From an uncultured Bacteroidales bacterium (GTDB lineage Bacteria; Bacteroidota; Bacteroidia; Bacteroidales; UBA932), in NCBI GenBank assembly GCA_946408295.1, contig CAMJRT010000051.1, forward strand, positions 1 to 7,750: a DNA stretch of 7,750 bases. Reading direction: 5' to 3'. Position numbers and translations under genes: made by a program. The notes below the pieces were generated by a model. The model made no database searches, was not told the origin of the DNA, and was given only the letters and a program-made list of their open reading frames with translations. Of the stretch, positions 5,198-7,750 are shown in pieces (positions within the stretch are counted from its first letter, which is position 1; each line of letters opens with the position of its first letter).

Positions 5198-7750
5198 GAA
5201 AGCCCGGTGATTTCTTTCAGGGAGTCATAGAAGGCTCCAAAGCCGTCTATCTGGTGGTGGCGGGCCTGATTGTGGTCGGCTTGCTGGGCATTTGGAAGAT
5301 GAATAAGGCGGAGTTTCCCACCGTCCCCATCAAACAGGGACTGGTGGCGGCCATTTATCCCGGCGCTTCCGCCGAGCGGGTGGAAGAGACCCTGACCAAG
5401 CCTTTGGAAGAAGTTCTCCTGGCTTGTCCGGAAGTAGATCGCAAGTCCCTGCATTCCGTTTCCAAAGACGGCGTCTGCTATATCTATGTAACATTGAATG
5501 TCCCGTCCGATGAACTGCGTCAGACTTGGTCGGATATTCGCTTCAAATTCCAGACCCGCAAACTGACCTTGCCCCTCAATGTGCTGGCCATCGTCGTCAT
5601 CGACGATTTCGCCAATGTTTCTTCCATTCTTGTTTCGATGGAATCCGAAGACAAGGGATGGAGCGAAATGGAGGAATATGCCAAAGACCTCAAAGAACGC
5701 CTGCAAGCCCTTCCGGATGTGGCGAAAGTCCAGATTATGGGCTCCCAGAACGAAGAGATTGCGGTAACGGCCGATATGGACCGGCTCGCCGCCTACGGCA
5801 TCAGCCCCCTGGCCATCAACCTGACCTATACGGCCGAAGGCATCCAACTGCCCAGCGGATCGTTTGCCGGCCAATTCGGCGATTCCCGGATTTATATTGA
5901 CGAGCCTGTATCTTCCGAAGAGGAGGTCGCCAAGAAAATCGTGATGAACGAACCCGCCGGCGGTATCGTCCGCATCGAAGATGTGGCGGAGGTCGAGCGG
6001 CGCATCCAGAAAAAATCCACGGCCATCCAATTCAACGGACACAACACCTTGCTGATGGGAATTTCGATGCGTGACAACCGGGACATCGTGGCGTTTGGTG
6101 CGGATGTGGACAAGGTGCTCAAGCAATTTGAGTCGGAACTGCCGGCCAGCGTTTCCCTGACGCGCATCACGGACCAGCCGCGCGTAGTCCGGACCTCCGT
6201 AATCAACTTCCTGCGCGACCTCTTTATTTCCATTCTGGTGGTCATCTTCGTGATGCTGCTGCTCTTCCCGTTCAAGAGTGCGGCGGTCGCCTCTTCCGGC
6301 GTTCCGGTCTGTACGGCCATCGCCCTGGCGGTGATGTTCCTGATCGGGATGCCCCTGAATACGGTAACTTTGGCAGCCCTCATCGTGGTGCTGGGTATGA
6401 TTGTGGATGACTCCATCGTGACCATTGACGGCTATATGGCCAAACTGGCGATGGGAATGACCCGGACGGAGGCTGCCATCGCCAGCGCCAAGGAGTTGGC
6501 GATGCCGATGCTGATGGCCACTTTATCCATCAGTCTGATGACCTTTCCGATGCTTTTCCTCATCGATGGCAATATTCGCGACGTGTTCTTTGCCTTCCCC
6601 TGGGTGATGGCCATTACCTTGATGATTTCCCTGGCTTACGCCCTTGCGGTCATTCCGTCGCTGGAGGTCCGTTTTATCGCAATGACCAACACGCAAGAGC
6701 CTACGGGCTTCGCCAAGGTCCAGGCAACCTTCTTCAACGCTTTGCAAAAAGTCTATGACAAGGCGGAGCGGGTGTGCTTCCGCCATCCCCGCCTGACCCT
6801 GACCTGCGGAGTCGCATTGGTGGCGGCGGGTGTGGGTATGTTCTTTGCGCTCAATATCCAGATGCTTCCCAAAGCCTCGCGTGACTTGTTTGTGATTGAG
6901 ATGAACCTGGAAGAGGGCTGTAATCTCGAAGCGACCCAGGAGAATGTGGACAGCCTGACAAAATGGATTATGGCCGACAAACGGGTCAGGAATGTCACGG
7001 CCTTTGTCGGCAGCAGCGCACCTCGTTTCCACGAGACCTATGCGCCGGCTCTTCCCGCCCTCAATTTCGCCCAACTGATTGTCAATACGGTCAGCGAGGG
7101 GGCTACCAAGGAGATGATTCCCGAGTATGAGAATCGGTACGAATATATCTTCCCGAATGCCTTGATTCGCATCAAGGAGATGGATTATCAAGGGGTGCCC
7201 GCTCCCGTAGAGATGCGAGTCATAGGCAAAAACCGCGACCTGATGATTCCCGTGGCGGACAGTATTGCCGCTTTTATGCGGGCGCAGAACGACATTATGA
7301 AATGGGTACACAGCGATTATGCCACCATCCCGTCCATCGATATTACCCTGGACAAAGACGAAGCATCCCGTTTGGGCATCAATCCCGCGATGGTCGGATT
7401 GTCCCTCGGTCAGGAGTTTTCTTCCACCAAACTGATTAATTCCAATACGGGCGGTCTTCCGGTAGCGTTGTACGGAAAAGAAAACACGGACAGTTCGACC
7501 TATGATGTGATTCGCAACAAATACATCCGCGCCAATATGCCCAACCTGCGCGTTCCTTTGCGGCAGGTGGCGACCGTTACGCCCGGTCTGGTTCCTGCGC
7601 AATTGACCCGTCATTCCGGTACGGACAATGCTATTACCGTACAGGCGGATATGAAGGCGGGCAAGTCCCATCCCGTGGCGGTCCGTCGCATCAATAAGTA
7701 TCTGGAAGGCCTGAGTCTTCCGGAAGGCGTGCGCATCAAAGCCGGCGGTC
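5194..7750 (+). CDS. RND-family efflux transporter permease (3' end outside window)
   Basis: This is the inner-membrane pump of the tripartite efflux system, expected to export small molecules using the proton gradient. The frame from ATG 5194 stays open to the window end: 852 codons of an expected total of about 1000-1050. It begins MRKPGDFFQGVIEGSKAVYL, then TM1 (about 18-34). The first periplasmic porter region follows (about 38-335), with the classic EFPTVPIKQG, YPGASAERVEE and TKPLEEVLLACPEV. TM2-TM6 are visible at about 338-360, 370-388, 390-415, 436-457 and 464-489. TM4 contains GMIVDDSIV with Asp405-Asp406, matching the proton-relay pair D407/D408 of AcrB. TM7 (about 534-553) starts the second half, followed by the second periplasmic region (560 onward). 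The last transmembrane helices, including the conserved lysine helix, lie outside. It follows the adaptor with a 4-bp ATGA overlap. Drug-type (HAE-1-like) export is likely from the Asp pair, but no substrate can be assigned. Confidence 0.93.
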   Translation, partial: MRKPGDFFQGVIEGSKAVYLVVAGLIVVGLLGIWKMNKAEFPTVPIKQGLVAAIYPGASAERVEETLTKPLEEVLLACPEVDRKSLHSVSKDGVCYIYVTLNVPSDELRQTWSDIRFKFQTRKLTLPLNVLAIVVIDDFANVSSILVSMESEDKGWSEMEEYAKDLKERLQALPDVAKVQIMGSQNEEIAVTADMDRLAAYGISPLAINLTYTAEGIQLPSGSFAGQFGDSRIYIDEPVSSEEEVAKKIVMNEPAGGIVRIEDVAEVERRIQKKSTAIQFNGHNTLLMGISMRDNRDIVAFGADVDKVLKQFESELPASVSLTRITDQPRVVRTSVINFLRDLFISILVVIFVMLLLFPFKSAAVASSGVPVCTAIALAVMFLIGMPLNTVTLAALIVVLGMIVDDSIVTIDGYMAKLAMGMTRTEAAIASAKELAMPMLMATLSISLMTFPMLFLIDGNIRDVFFAFPWVMAITLMISLAYALAVIPSLEVRFIAMTNTQEPTGFAKVQATFFNALQKVYDKAERVCFRHPRLTLTCGVALVAAGVGMFFALNIQMLPKASRDLFVIEMNLEEGCNLEATQENVDSLTKWIMADKRVRNVTAFVGSSAPRFHETYAPALPALNFAQLIVNTVSEGATKEMIPEYENRYEYIFPNALIRIKEMDYQGVPAPVEMRVIGKNRDLMIPVADSIAAFMRAQNDIMKWVHSDYATIPSIDITLDKDEASRLGINPAMVGLSLGQEFSSTKLINSNTGGLPVALYGKENTDSSTYDVIRNKYIRANMPNLRVPLRQVATVTPGLVPAQLTRHSGTDNAITVQADMKAGKSHPVAVRRINKYLEGLSLPEGVRIKAGG

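Noticed and set aside
5014..6126. A long open frame on the - strand under the adaptor end and transporter start
   Set aside because: It is antisense to the RND transporter, whose motifs are clear, and shows no domain-like pattern or plausible start signal.
6523..7671. A 382-codon open frame on the - strand within the transporter
   Set aside because: It is antisense to the uninterrupted RND reading frame; its His/Gly/Arg-rich product looks like a shadow.
1..7750. Mobile elements, CRISPR arrays, tRNA or rRNA genes, riboswitches, phage or defence genes
   Set aside because: I looked for repeats, terminal inverted repeats, integrase or transposase motifs and RNA gene signatures and saw none. Coding sequence fills the window apart from an 80-bp gap and two tiny spacers.

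Overview
The window looks like chromosomal DNA from a member of the Bacteroidota, probably a fairly GC-rich Bacteroidales-type bacterium. Three things support this. The protein sequences have a Bacteroidota flavour (ValS tail, ABC-F ATPase, DUF2147 protein, lipoprotein efflux adaptor). No start codon is preceded by a convincing Shine-Dalgarno sequence. The one AT-rich intergenic gap carries two exact matches to the Bacteroidota -7 promoter motif TAnnTTTG. No species can be named from this alone.

Left part (1-3657, all + strand): a tight run of three translation genes. It opens with the 3' end of valS (valyl-tRNA synthetase). After a 22-bp gap comes a two-domain ABC-F ATPase of the ribosome-associated type, and after a 5-bp gap an RlmB/TrmH-type 23S rRNA ribose methyltransferase. 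The spacing suggests one transcript, and all three products act on tRNA or the ribosome.

Middle (3633-4171): a small secreted DUF2147 protein lies on the - strand. Its 3' end overlaps the 3' end of the methyltransferase gene by 25 bp, tail to tail. It is separated from the efflux genes by an 80-bp AT-rich divergent promoter region, the only real intergenic space in the window.

Right part (4172-7750, + strand): an efflux operon. A lipoprotein periplasmic adaptor (membrane fusion protein) overlaps by ATGA the start of a large RND-family inner-membrane transporter. The transporter runs off the window after 852 codons, still open. An outer-membrane channel would be expected further downstream but is not in view, and there is no adjacent regulator gene.

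I see no tRNA, rRNA, CRISPR array, insertion sequence, phage gene or defence system, and nothing that amounts to an undescribed system. The points worth a second look are small: the convergent coding overlap, the compact divergent promoters, a six-codon leader ORF coupled to the adaptor start, and an altered signature motif in the first ATPase domain of the ABC-F protein.
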